Assembly: GCA_963932145.1 (NCBI GenBank)
Contig: OZ010611.1
Coordinates: 59,591,292 to 59,655,291, forward strand
Reading direction: 5' to 3'
Source of the DNA: Acanthosepion lycidas
Lineage: Eukaryota; Mollusca; Cephalopoda; Sepiida; Sepiidae
DNA length: 64,000 nt
The notes beneath the pieces were generated by a model. It saw only the letters and a program-made list of their open reading frames with translations. It did no database searches and had not been told where the DNA came from. Below, in pieces: positions 54,112 to 64,000 of this stretch. The translations under genes and the position numbers were made by a program. Numbering within the stretch: the stretch's first letter is position 1; each line of letters begins with the position of its first letter.

Positions 54112-54809
54112 TTACTTATTATAAAACACAGATTGTGTGATGGGTGTGTGTGTGTCTGTACGTTTATATATTGGATCGGATTTCCTACATTTTTCAACCG
54201 ATTTCAACAAAACTTCACATGACTGCGTAAAATTACCTTGCGGTGGTTCTGACAGCGCCAAAAATGGGAAAAACACAATTGTTTTTGCACGAAATCAATT
54301 TGAAAACACGATAAAACACGATTCTGTCGCCAAATGAAAGGGGGACAACTCATATCGAGTTATACTTATTATAAAACCCAGGTTGTTTGTTTGTGTGTGT
54401 GTGTGTGTGTGTGTGTTCGTTTATATATGGGATCGGATTTCTTACATTTTTCAACCGATTTCAACAAAAAACTTCACTTTTTTTTTGGCAGGTAGTGTTT
54501 CTTATTGTCTTGCACACTTTTCTTTATTTTTACATTCAGAATGCTTTAAAAATTCCATTTACAAGACAATTGTTTATAATAAAATTGAAAAATTCTATTC
54601 AATCGGTAGACTCATAATGATTGAAAACAATGTTTTTGTGAGTTTGAGTTTGACCAATTCGTTAAAAAAAAAAAAAACTAATTAAGACATGCGTGTCCGT
54701 CAACCTAAAACAATAATCTTTGTCAATTTAATTTTTTAGTCTTTATGATGGTCGATACTTGATCTATCTCTTACTGTTACATTCCCGGGCAATGCCGGGC
54801 TCTCCTGCT
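54112..54809 (-). mobile_element. 0.7-kb dispersed element, copy 2
   Basis: Reverse complement of 8080-8788. Its end at 54785-54805 carries CCCGGGCAATGCCGGGCTC. Two (GT)n tracts lie at the same internal positions as in copy 1. Confidence 0.7.
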
Positions 54810-55519
54810 TGTATGTGATAAAAGGGATAAATTTACACCCTAGTATTACAAGCCATATCGTAGAGAGAATTCAGACATGTGTTGCCCGTACCAAGGTTTA
54901 TGGTGAAGAGATTGAATTTAAACGTCTTTTGGCGAGATTTCCGGCGGTTTCTGCTGCATGCTGGGGGTATTTTTATTATGTTTATTTTTTATTTAAGTTA
55001 TTTTATACAACGTTTTTATGTTATTGTTTTATTTTATTCAGAATTTTCATTATTATTTTATTTTTATTTATTTATAATAATATCTCTACAATTCTTATGT
55101 CCATTAACCATCCTTCATTGTCAATCATTGATTTTGATCTTCATCTTTTTACACCTTTTCACTTGCACAATAGATGTGAAAACAGACACGGTCCTTATCT
55201 CCAAAGCTTAGGCTTAAACTAGAGTTTCCTTTATCCAAGGAAATACTATTCTGTTTTTTAGTTTACAGTTTTATTTGTTTTATTTTTATTTACAATATTT
55301 TCATTCAGACTATTGTCCTCATCTTTGTTGTTGTTATCACACTGTTCTGGCCTTTGTACCCTCCGTCCATCATCAGATGTATATTAATCCAGTGTTGCAG
55401 CCATAGCTACTCAAGTGTTTAGGTGGAAAACATGTGCCTCCTTGTATATTTCTTCCACAAAAATGGCGGACTCAGAATGTGAGTCCAAGTAATAAAATGT
55501 AAAAAAAATAAACCAAAGC

Positions 55520-55522
<3 letters not shown>

Positions 55523-55556
<34 letters not shown>
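55523..55556. repeat. (TA)n microsatellite
   Basis: About 17 TA units, just before a copy of the 0.7-kb dispersed element. Confidence 0.9.
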
Positions 55557-55561
<5 letters not shown>

Positions 55562-55570
55562 CACATACTA

Positions 55571-56228
55571 GCAGTAGAGCCCAGCATTGCCCGGGGATGT
55601 AACAGTAAGAGATAGATCAAGTATCGACCATCATAAAGACTGAAAAATAAAATTGACAAAAATTATTGTTTAAGGTTGACAGACACGCATGGCTTAATTA
55701 GTTTTTTTTTTTTTTTTTTTTATGAATTGGTCAAACTCAAACAAAAACATTATTTTCAATCATTATGAGTCTACCGATTGAATAGCATTTATTATAAACA
55801 ATTTTCTTGTAAATGGAATTTTTAAAGCATTCTGAATGTAAAAATAAAGAAAAAAGTGTGCAAGACAATAAGAAACACTACCTGCCAAAAAAAAAGTGAA
55901 GTTTTTTGTTGAAATCGGTTGAAAAATGTAGGCAATCTGATCCCATATATAAACACACACACACAAACAACCTGGGTTTTATAATAAGTATAACTCGATA
56001 TGAGTTGTCCCCTTTTTCATCTCGCGATGCCTTTTAATCATGTTTTCAAATTGATTTCGTGCAAAAACAATTGTGTTTTTCCAATTTTTGGCACTGTCAG
56101 AACCACCAAGGCTATTTTACGTAGTTCTGTGAAGTTTTGAAATCGGTTGAAAAATGTAGGAAATCCGATCCAATATACAAACGTACACACACACACACAC
56201 ACAAAACCTGGGTTTTATGATAAGTATG
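55571..56228 (+). mobile_element. 0.7-kb dispersed element, copy 3
   Basis: Starts GCAGTAGAGCCCAGCATTGC and ends GGGTTTTATGATAAG. Same internal two-module structure as the copies at 8080 and 54112. Confidence 0.7.
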
Positions 56229-56689
56229 ATGATATATATGATAAGTATGTATTAACAAAACAAGTGTGTACATAGACAATCGAATACTGTTATGTGTTAC
56301 TGAACAAATGAACATGGAAGAAAACATTTAAACTAGTGAATTGCTTGTGTGTGTGTGTGTAGTTTGGTGTAGGAATAAGTCCTAGAGAAAATGTGTTACA
56401 TTGAATAAAGTGAAGGGAAAGGTGCTTGTGTGCTTTTTTTCTGCATTTGACCAACATCTTATTGGCCCTGGGTGAAATAGAAAGAGAACAGAATGTCGCT
56501 AACTATTTATAGGCTTATGAAGCGTCCCCTAGTGGCAGTTTTTTTTTTTTTTTGTTTTTTTAGGAAAGTAAGTGGGGTAACTCCACATCAGGTAACCTAC
56601 AGGGAATTGTAAGTTTAATCACTGGACCAGTCAGTGTGTACTTGAACTCAGTGGAAACAGTGAGCAATAAATTGCAATACTAAAAATAG

Positions 56690-56900
56690 GAATTACCTAG
56701 ACATGGGCTGTGGAACAAGAACAGTCTGTTCATTTCTACCCTTTAAATAAAGGTTTTAGTTAGGAATTCGCTGTAGTTTGTCTGGATTGATATATACCTG
56801 ATGAAGACTAGAGGGTACAACAGCTGAAATGTTGTGATAACAACAACAACAACAAAGATGAGGAAAATAGTTTGCATGTAAATAATGTTAACTTCTCATT
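56690..56900 (+). repeat. Dispersed repeat related to the 98-bp array parent
   Basis: Contains GTGGAACAAGAACAGTCTG, TTAAATAAAGG and GATGAGGAAAATAGTTTGC in the order found at 22480-22870 (inverse), with one copy of the segment that is amplified at 24550-26790. Confidence 0.55.
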
Positions 56901-57189
56901 CCAGAAATCCAAACTGAAAAATATTTTTATTTTCCTTCTCCTAGACTGGTTACACTACCAATGGGGGAGGAAAATATGAATTTAAAAAACAAAAAAAATA
57001 TAGTAACAATATAATGCATGAAACAGAATCATTTATATGTGCAGCACAGGAGCAGATCATCAGAACAAATCCAATCAAGGTCATGATAGAAAGCAAATGC
57101 AGGATGTGTAGACAAGCTTATTAGACAGTTAGCCACATACTCAGTTAATGGCAGCTAGTCTAGAGGAGGAGAAATTGGTTTTCTTCAAA

Positions 57190-57715
57190 AAATCAATTGA
57201 AAAAAATCTATAGCTGGTAATATATATTTTTTTTAAATCTACAGCTCTTTGTATTTTTGGTAACTTTTTTTTTTTTAAAGTATTGATGGTAATTTTTTTT
57301 TTTTCCTTCAAAAATATTTTGCTGTTAATAATTTTTTTTTTTTTACAAAGTATTTCTGGTATTAAAACCTATTTTTACACTTTCTTAGTTTTTTAATCCT
57401 AGTTTTTTTTTGCCGGGCGGGGGGTAACTATTTGTCCATAGCTGGACCCTAACAAATGCTACCATCCTGGGTCAGAGTGGACTTGGGAACACCAGCAATT
57501 AAGAAGTGGTTCCACTCTCCTCAAAACCTCCAGGTCAAAGACCTTGCTGTCAGATGTAGTTTATCGTCTTACCCAGGACACAGATGTAGTTTATCGTCTT
57601 ACCCAGGACACAGATGTAGTTTATCGTCTTACCCAGGACACAGATGTAGTTTATCGTCTTACCCAGGACACAGATGTAGTTTATCGTCAGACCCAGGACA
57701 GTTGGGATATTGTAT
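57190..57715 (-). repeat. Dispersed repeat E, copy 2, with 30-bp minisatellite
   Basis: Reverse complement of 27355-27810. Its CAGATGTAGTTTATCGTCTT segment is amplified to five 30-bp units at 57551-57700. The units are nearly identical and, being a multiple of 3, stay in frame, which creates a spurious repetitive open frame. Confidence 0.85.
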
Positions 57716-58276
57716 CTTGTTAAAAATTTTTGTTAAAAATGTGTTTTTATTTTGTCTGAAACTGATTAATTAACAGAATATGTTCTGATAATATAACAGC
57801 TATAATTTGAAGCTGCTTAATTTGTTAGTTTTACCAAATCTTCATTTAAATATATTTTTAAAATTTGTTCTTCACAAATGTTTTATTTTGATAAAGTTGA
57901 AGATATATGTCAGTCATGTGAATCAAATCACATTATCTGTTCAGAGTTACAAGTTCTTGAAAAGAGTCTTCTATTTATGCTTTAAAAAGCTATTTGCTTG
58001 TAAGCTGCAAGTAGCTGGCAACGAGTCTTCCAAATGAAGGGTGAATGATGGCTTGGAACATGTTTTCAGCCTTAGGTTCTTGTGCATCCTGATTTCAAGT
58101 ATTTTTCTACCTAAACCAGTGTAGGGTAGATGAGAATGTTGGAATTATTCTTTTAGCTCCTTTTTATAGTCTGTGACTATATCTATTGCAACGAACGTAA
58201 GAATTGTATAGCACATATCGGAATGGAAAGTGGAATTGGCAAGCTGAGGTCAATTTCAGTGTTGTATTCCCTTTCA

Positions 58277-58590
58277 CAGAAAGCACGGTGGAATAATAGA
58301 TATCAGTTCAGATTGAAGAATCAGAGAGCCAAGTTCGAATTCCAGTCGAATCCATTAAATTCACTTACGTGCTAATACCCTTGGGAAAAGTATGTATCCT
58401 CTTCTTCTCTCCCCAACTATGGGTAAATATCAGGACAGACCAGGTTCTATAGCCTTGGATAGCAACTGGTCTACCATAGAAAGAAATGGCAACCTACTAC
58501 TGGAAAAGAAATCTGCTTCGTCAGTCGTGTATCAAAAGATACGTGATTGCCTAAGCGTGTATCAGGCATGGCACATACCTGAACTGCTTC
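58277..58590 (+). repeat. SINE family A, long copy
   Basis: The tRNA-like head has CGGTGGAATAATAGATATCA and a B-box-like AAGTTCGAATTCC. The body with GGATAGCAACTGGTCTACC and the tail with GATACGTGATTGCC follow. It is the most complete copy on the plus strand. Confidence 0.7.
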
Positions 58591-59264
58591 CCTTTCGTAT
58601 AAAATGTCCTTGGGAGGGGACAAATCTATCTCTTCTCCCTGCTGCTATGTTAAATAGCATTATAGAATGGGCTTGAGAGAAGGAAAACATTGAATTCCAA
58701 ATCATGGAGAATGCAGTGGGGAAAACACACTAATATCTTTCCCAAGAATACATGGAAATTCATGGATAAATCCTCAAGGGATTTGGGAATTTAAAAAAAA
58801 GTTTCATTATCAATTTAAATGTCAGCATTGTAGCGAGTGAACAAAATAAGCGGTTTGTGCGTTGACACTGCAACTGATGGAAAATGTTTGCTACACAATC
58901 CAACATTGAATACAGCAACCGATTGCGTACATATGTATGCAACGACACATTGACGCGCATATATGCCCAGTCCCACATTGTTCATATATGTTTATGTTTG
59001 TATGAGCTCCAATGAGTGAGCATGTATGTATGTCTGCATACATCAATGAGTGAACATGCGTATATGTATGTTTGCATACGCATGAGTGGCATTCCAATGA
59101 CAATTTTTTCCTCCCACTTCCATAAAAACACCAATATACGCAACCACATATAAATTCAAAATTTTAAAATTAATTAGTTTGTCTGACGATCACAAAAAGT
59201 GTGAAACCCACGGTCACAAACTCACATCAATCCAACTAAATATAATATATATAAAGTGTGCTTC

Positions 59265-59575
59265 TTGAAGCACCTTCAAAAGATTTCGTCCTTGGCAACA
59301 CGATAAACTACATTCAGCAGCAAGGCTCTGATCAGGGGGTTTTGAGGAGTGTGGAATTGCTGGTTTTCCCAGGTCCACCTTGACCCAGGGTGGTAGCACC
59401 TGTTAGGGTCCCAACTATGGGCAAATAGTTGACCTCCAAACTGGGGTCAAAACATTATGAAAGTGTAAAAATGGGATCTAATACCAGAAATACTTTGTAA
59501 AAAAAATTTATTACCAGCAATAAATTTTGAAGGAAAAATTATTACCAGCAATACATTTAAAAAAATAAAAGTGGT
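59265..59575 (+). repeat. Dispersed repeat E, copy 3
   Basis: Shares ACGATAAACTACATTCAGCA, GGGTTTTGAGGAGTGTGGAA and the TTACCAGCAATA short repeats with the copy at 27355. It has one unit of the segment that is tandem at 57551. Confidence 0.7.
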
Positions 59576-60765
59576 TAATTTTCATTTTAGCACACACTCA
59601 GTTTGCATTAAAAAATTCCTGAATACTTACATTTATGTGTAATTGTACATGCTTCATTCGAATCTGGCGTGATAAATTTGATAAAATCTACCGTTTTGGA
59701 GTTATCGACAGTAAAAGCTTGGATTCATTTGCATTGTTGGTGGCAGCCATTACTGGTGTTGTTTGCATACATTTGCTGCAGAATAGCTATGTATAAAATA
59801 TTCACTTGTCTTGATTATTGTGCACACAATATAGTTCTCTTTTGCAATAATTGAGACAAGTTAAATCAGTAAACAATGCCGTTAACTAAGTTCTCTTCCG
59901 CACTTAGCTTTCCACAGTAATGGTAATATTATTCTTTTCCCTCCAAGGTCACAATTGTCATCATTGTCTGTGACTCTCTAGTACCGCTTTCAGTTGAAGA
60001 TTATAAAATCGTCCTCTTAAAATGATTTTTCAGAAAAATATGTTTTTCATCATAGGAGCCATCATTGATTTCATACTAATTCCAGATCATAGCTTCTTTG
60101 GCAAGGTTTATCTCGAGTTGCATTTCTTGGAACACTTGGTAGAGAATATTTTTTTTTTTTTTTTTGTTTTATTCAAGATCATTCTTATCCCAAATATGAA
60201 GAACTATCTCAGTGGTTCCCAAATGGCAGAAGAGAATAGCAAATGAAGCAGAATGATTTAAGATAATCAGAGATTTAGAAACGGTTTCAAAAATTTATAT
60301 GCCAAAAGTAAATATAATTTTAAAATTTGAAATATTATGGATTACTTGCAGTAGCATGCATAATTCCCTGGATAAAAAGTTATAAATAATTATTGACCGA
60401 TTTTATCATTGATATTTCTTGCATTATATCAAGTATTAAGAATATAGTAACTAGGCTCTGCAAATTGGAGGAGAGAGTTATCAATGATAATGTTCTGACT
60501 TTGAATCTGCAGTTATCACCCTTTAACCCTCTCTGTTTTTTCTGGGTTTTTTTAAATGTACTTTTTATCACATAAAATTTGAAGCATGAACAAATTTTCA
60601 TTCCGAAAATGCGTACCAGAGGAAAAGATAGATAGATATGATCAGATTTTACACAGATACATATGATCAGATTTTAGATAGATATGAAGGGATTTTAGAT
60701 AGAAACGGATTTGAGAGATAGATAGAAAGATAGAAAGGGATTTGAGATAGATAGAGGAAGAGAGA
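59576..60765. other. No recognised gene; GATA-rich tail
   Basis: Small open frames only. A GATA/AGATAG-rich stretch lies at 60625-60765. Confidence 0.4.
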
Positions 60766-60805
60766 GATAATATGGCCCAGAGAAAAAAAAATTGGGAGCC
60801 ATTGA

Positions 60806-61230
60806 CCTCTGTTATTGGCATAGCCTACTTCATCATCAGTACCTTGGCCTTGGGCCTCTGATCAGGTGGTCTTGAGGAGCTTGGAACAAACTCTTAATTG
60901 GTAGTGTTCCCAGGTCCACCCTGACCCGTGGTGATAGCACCTGTTAGGGTCCCAGCTATGGGCAAATAGTTAACACCCAAATGTGTTAAAAATAGGTTTT
61001 AATACCAGAAATACTTTGTAATAATTTTTGAAGGAAAAATTATTATCAGCAATACTTTAAAATTAAAAAAAAAATACCAGCAATGCAAACAGTTATACAT
61101 TCCTTCAAGGAAAAATATTCCCAGAAATAGATTTTTGAAGAAAAACATTACCAGCTATAAAAATTTTATAGGCATTAAATAACCCATTCAGGTTGATATG
61201 CTGTAAAACAAAAACCAAATCGAACCAAAA
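60806..61230 (+). repeat. Dispersed repeat E, copy 4
   Basis: Shares TCTGATCAGGTGGTCTTGAG, GGTCCCAGCTATGGGCAAAT and the CCAGCAATA short repeats. It is enclosed by a 33-37-nt direct repeat at 60766 and 61304. Confidence 0.7.
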
Positions 61231-61279
61231 ACTTAGCCTTGGGATATGTTATAAAAACTGAATTCTGTATTCTTTTCTG

Positions 61280-61490
61280 TTAAAAAAAATAAAATTTCAT
61301 TCTGATAATATGGCCCAGAGAAAAAAAAAAAAATTGGGAGATTTTATAAAAACAAATATTTGTATTCTTTGAATCCTCTTGGTTTTTGACTTTGGAAAAG
61401 TTTTTCCTAACTTGTGATGCAGCCACCATTTTCTTTACAGCCTCATTTGCCACGGTGAACGTCTTTGCTAAATGAGCCACACTCTGTGCA
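61280..61490 (-). other. Candidate coding exon
   Basis: On the minus strand, a TTTGTTTAAGTGCACAG sequence (a plausible 3' splice site) directly precedes an open frame with VAHLAKTFTVANEAVKKMV, followed by a basic QVRKNFSKVKNQEDSK segment. The first part looks like a short helix-turn-helix. The frame stays open to 61280, where the sequence becomes low in complexity. I cannot name the protein. It could be a terminal exon, a processed fragment or chance. Confidence 0.2.
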
Positions 61491-61984
61491 CTTAAACAAA
61501 GGACAACTTAATTTGTAATTCCGTTATTTAGCGCAAATTAAGATAATTACATAGATTAAGATGCCAGATTTTATCTATCTTTTCATGTTCTCTGATGAGA
61601 TAAAAAAAAAACAACCTATTTTGAGTTTTTTTGTTTCCATTACAAAAGAATTATATTTGATATATTCAACAATAAAAAAAAATAAATGAAAATAAATGAA
61701 AAGTCTTGTTAAGTGTTTTCTCAAAGGCTGCTTACAAGTAAGTGATCAATGTCGATTATTGGGAGTGACAATAATACTGAGCTGACCTGATTAAGTTCGC
61801 ACTAATCAATAGTAGTGTACCCATAAGAAATGATTATTACATATTGATTGGCACATCTCACTAAAAACTAAGTATCTGTGCACACTGCCTAGGATCAGTA
61901 TAGTATCTGCATATTCTGTAAAAACTTACATGCACAACTCTGTTCATCGCTCTCTCTCTCTCTCTCTGGCTTCAGTATCTTTGT

Positions 61985-62200
61985 GATCTGTCTAGGATCA
62001 GTATAGTATCTGTGCATTCTATGAAATGTGTGTAATCTGTCTAGGATCAGTATAGTATCTGTGCATTCTATGAAATGTGTGTAATCTGTCTAGGATCAGT
62101 ATAGTATCTGTGCATTCTATGAAATATGTGTAATCTGTCTAGGATCAGTATAGTATCTGTGCATTCTATGAAATGTGTGTGATCTGTATAGTATCTGTGT
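61985..62200 (+). repeat. 49-bp minisatellite
   Basis: CTAGGATCAGTATAGTATCT recurs at 49-bp spacing about four times, with a diverged unit upstream near 61890. Parent sequence not recognised. Confidence 0.88.
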
Positions 62201-62299
62201 ATTCTGAAATCAATCAATCTATGAAGTCCTGACTAGTTCCCTTATGTTCAAATTTTGTGGTGTTGAGAACGATAATGAATTAAGAAAAATCTTAACCAC

Positions 62300-62420
62300 A
62301 CACACACACATATATATATATATATAAAAAGGCAAGAGGAAAAACTATCCTTAGCAGATGTATTTCATCCTCTGAGGAACTTTATCAAGGCAAAAGTAAG
62401 CATTTATTTTGTTGCATATG
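62300..62420 (+). repeat. (CA)n(TA)n plus linked repeat
   Basis: A short CA/TA tract is followed by AAGGCAAGAGGAAAAACTAT and ACTTTATCAAGGCAAAAGT, related to the sequence after the (TA)n tract at 37313. Confidence 0.55.
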
Positions 62421-62751
62421 TTTATATACAAAAGCAAGGATGTCATTGGTTTATCAAGGCTTTTAAATTTGAGAACTTTGATAAATATTCGTCAGGTCAA
62501 TCAAAATATATGGAAGACACAAAGTGCCATAATTCAAAGTCTGGTAAGATAAAAGTAAGTGGGTAATATTCAAGAAATATGTAAATTTTTTTTTTTAATA
62601 AATGGACATTGCTTGAATTGTAATCAGATTGTTGTGTTTTGGGATGGATGTGAATCTTCAAAAAAATGTGGTTATGGATTTAACCATCTTTTTTCGTTTA
62701 TTAACATTTTTGTGGTTGTATATGTTGACTTTGAAAAGTAGTAATTCTGAG

Positions 62752-62787
<36 letters not shown>

Positions 62788-63680
62788 TCTTTTGAAAAAT
62801 GTAAAAAAAGAATAGTACAGGCTGGAAGAAACGAATGCTCATTTTTAAAAATCATACTGCATGAAACAGATTGTCAATAGTGTTATTTTTTTTATATTTA
62901 GTGGGGAGCTCTTTTAAAAATATTTAAGATGAAGCACTCTTGTATACATAAAAGAAATATCTATCTCTACATATCAATCTATATCTATAAAATTTTCAGT
63001 ATCTGTCTATATTTCTGAGATGAGGTATTACGTACACTATTTCTCCAGCCATGAATAGAGCAACCTTCTTAGAGATGGTGTCTTGATAAAAAAGACTTTG
63101 TGTACTTTGACTATCATGAGTTGAGTGCCAGGAAAGAGTATCCATCCTCGTAAAATCTTGACTCAAATCATCATGACAAATTCTTTGTGCAAGATTAATC
63201 CCAGTCCAGCCTCAACAAAAAAAAAAAACAAAACAAAAAAAAACACAGCTATGTATGGAGTTTAGTATTTTCTTAATTTTTGACCCCATTAAATGATTTT
63301 CCAATCCCCTTTTATTAAGATACCTCCTCTCTTATTAAGAAACCCTTTAGGGAATTTTATCATCCTGTTTTTTTTTTTTTTTTGTTTATATTAAAAATTC
63401 AAACATCAGAATTTCAAACAATAACAATAAAATAGAAATAAAGTAAACATGGTCTCATGCCTGTTAAATAAATCATTTGTATTTACAGACGCATGTGCAT
63501 TCATTCAAAAGTCAAAATGATGTAAAAGGAGTAGTCTTTAGTTGACTTAAAATATTTTGGTAGTTGGTCCACACAAAAAATCTGAGGTTTAGAAAAGACT
63601 TTTAGTCTTTGGTTCACATAAAAAAAAAAAAGCTGCACTTAAGGATGACTTTTATCGTTAGTGAAGATTCACTGACTGTC
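62421..63680. other. No recognised gene
   Basis: AT-rich with a poly(T) near 63369 and A runs near 63219 and 63622. Only short open frames occur, and none carries a motif. Confidence 0.4.
62750..62783. repeat. (TA)n microsatellite
   Basis: About 16 TA units. No linked repeat recognised. Confidence 0.9.
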
Positions 63681-63699
63681 TTTGTTGTTGCTGTTACAG

Positions 63700-63960
63700 A
63701 AAAAAAAATTACTTCTATTGTTTAAAAAAAAAAAAATGTCAAAAATCTGGGAATCATCCAATTCAAATAAAATTTTCAATACTGATTTATTAATGAATAA
63801 ATTGTATACTGCAAAGATCATTCTGCAGTGTAACCCGGATATGAGAGAGATTTTCTCTGGTCCCAAATTAGAGCCATACTTACCTAAACAAAATAGACCG
63901 AAACAGGATATAAGAGCCTTCTTCTCCGGTCCCGACAACTCTCTTTTTAAAAAAAAAAAA
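63700..63960 (+). mobile_element. pogo-like MITE with shared flank, truncated
   Basis: CAGTGTAACCCGGATATGAG starts at 63826 and the interior matches 11381-11517, but the right end is replaced by a poly(A) run. The 100 bp before it (ATGTCAAAAATC..., GGGAATCATCCAATTC) match 11281-11380, so the two loci share a larger repeat. Confidence 0.7.
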
Positions 63961-64000
63961 AAAAAATATCCAAGTGAGTTAGGTTGAAAAGAAACGCCGG

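Noticed and set aside
54809..55222. 137-codon frame rich in Phe, Leu and Ile
   Set aside because: Low-complexity T-rich DNA gives hydrophobic translation; no topology or motif supports a membrane protein.
57456..57773. Open frame with CSLSSYPGHR repeats
   Set aside because: It is a translation of the 30-bp minisatellite within a non-coding dispersed repeat.

Overview
The window is an AT-rich, transposon-saturated piece of a metazoan nuclear genome. No complete host gene was recognised. A mollusc, most likely a cephalopod, is suggested by the AAGGGAGATAA motif common in molluscan repeats (about 15329, 21463 and 34971), several tRNA-derived SINE types, very many (TA)n/(CA)n tracts tied to dispersed repeats, and RTE- and CR1-like LINE debris. 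This assignment is inference from pattern memory; no database was consulted.

Layout. 1-560: RNase H end of a decayed LINE (minus strand). 4025-4825: a 0.8-kb dispersed repeat with an inverted second copy at 28339-29068. 4826-9064: a tandem of ~1.1-kb composite units carrying tRNA-like segments in both orientations, interrupted by a 0.7-kb dispersed element. 9286-10653 and 37563-38926: two inverted copies of a non-autonomous hAT element. 11110-11517, 15870-16073, 45941-46088 and 63826-63946: pogo-like MITEs. 16589-17200: mariner and Helitron fragments. 17545-20835: a LINE reverse transcriptase whose YADD catalytic segment has expanded into about 51 tandem 48-bp units. 24550-26790: a 23-copy 98-bp array derived from a dispersed repeat. 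27830-28260 and 34990-35700: CR1-like RT remnants.

The only near-intact protein-coding unit is a young LTR retrotransposon at 29903-34226 with a 5-bp target duplication. Its order is LTR, gag with two zinc knuckles, a -1 frameshift signal with a predicted pseudoknot, protease, an in-frame TAG, RT, RNase H, integrase with a D,D-35-E triad, polypurine tract and LTR. The ends (315 and 314 bp) differ by one substitution and one indel. Gag would form the particle, protease would mature it, and RT/RNase H and integrase would copy and insert the DNA; the TAG between protease and RT may make this copy defective.

The right part (36-64 kb) holds foldback or MITE elements, long (TA)n tracts, a very AT-rich stretch (43-50 kb), a decayed LTR element with gag- and protease-like remnants on the minus strand (50678-53917) and SINE copies.

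A recurring theme is minisatellites grown inside transposon sequence: 48 bp (LINE RT), 98 bp and 30 bp (dispersed repeats) and 47 bp (gag remnant), plus a 49-bp array of unknown parent at 62 kb. The 48-bp array, open for about 800 codons and encoding a polymer of the RT active-site motif, is the most unusual object here.
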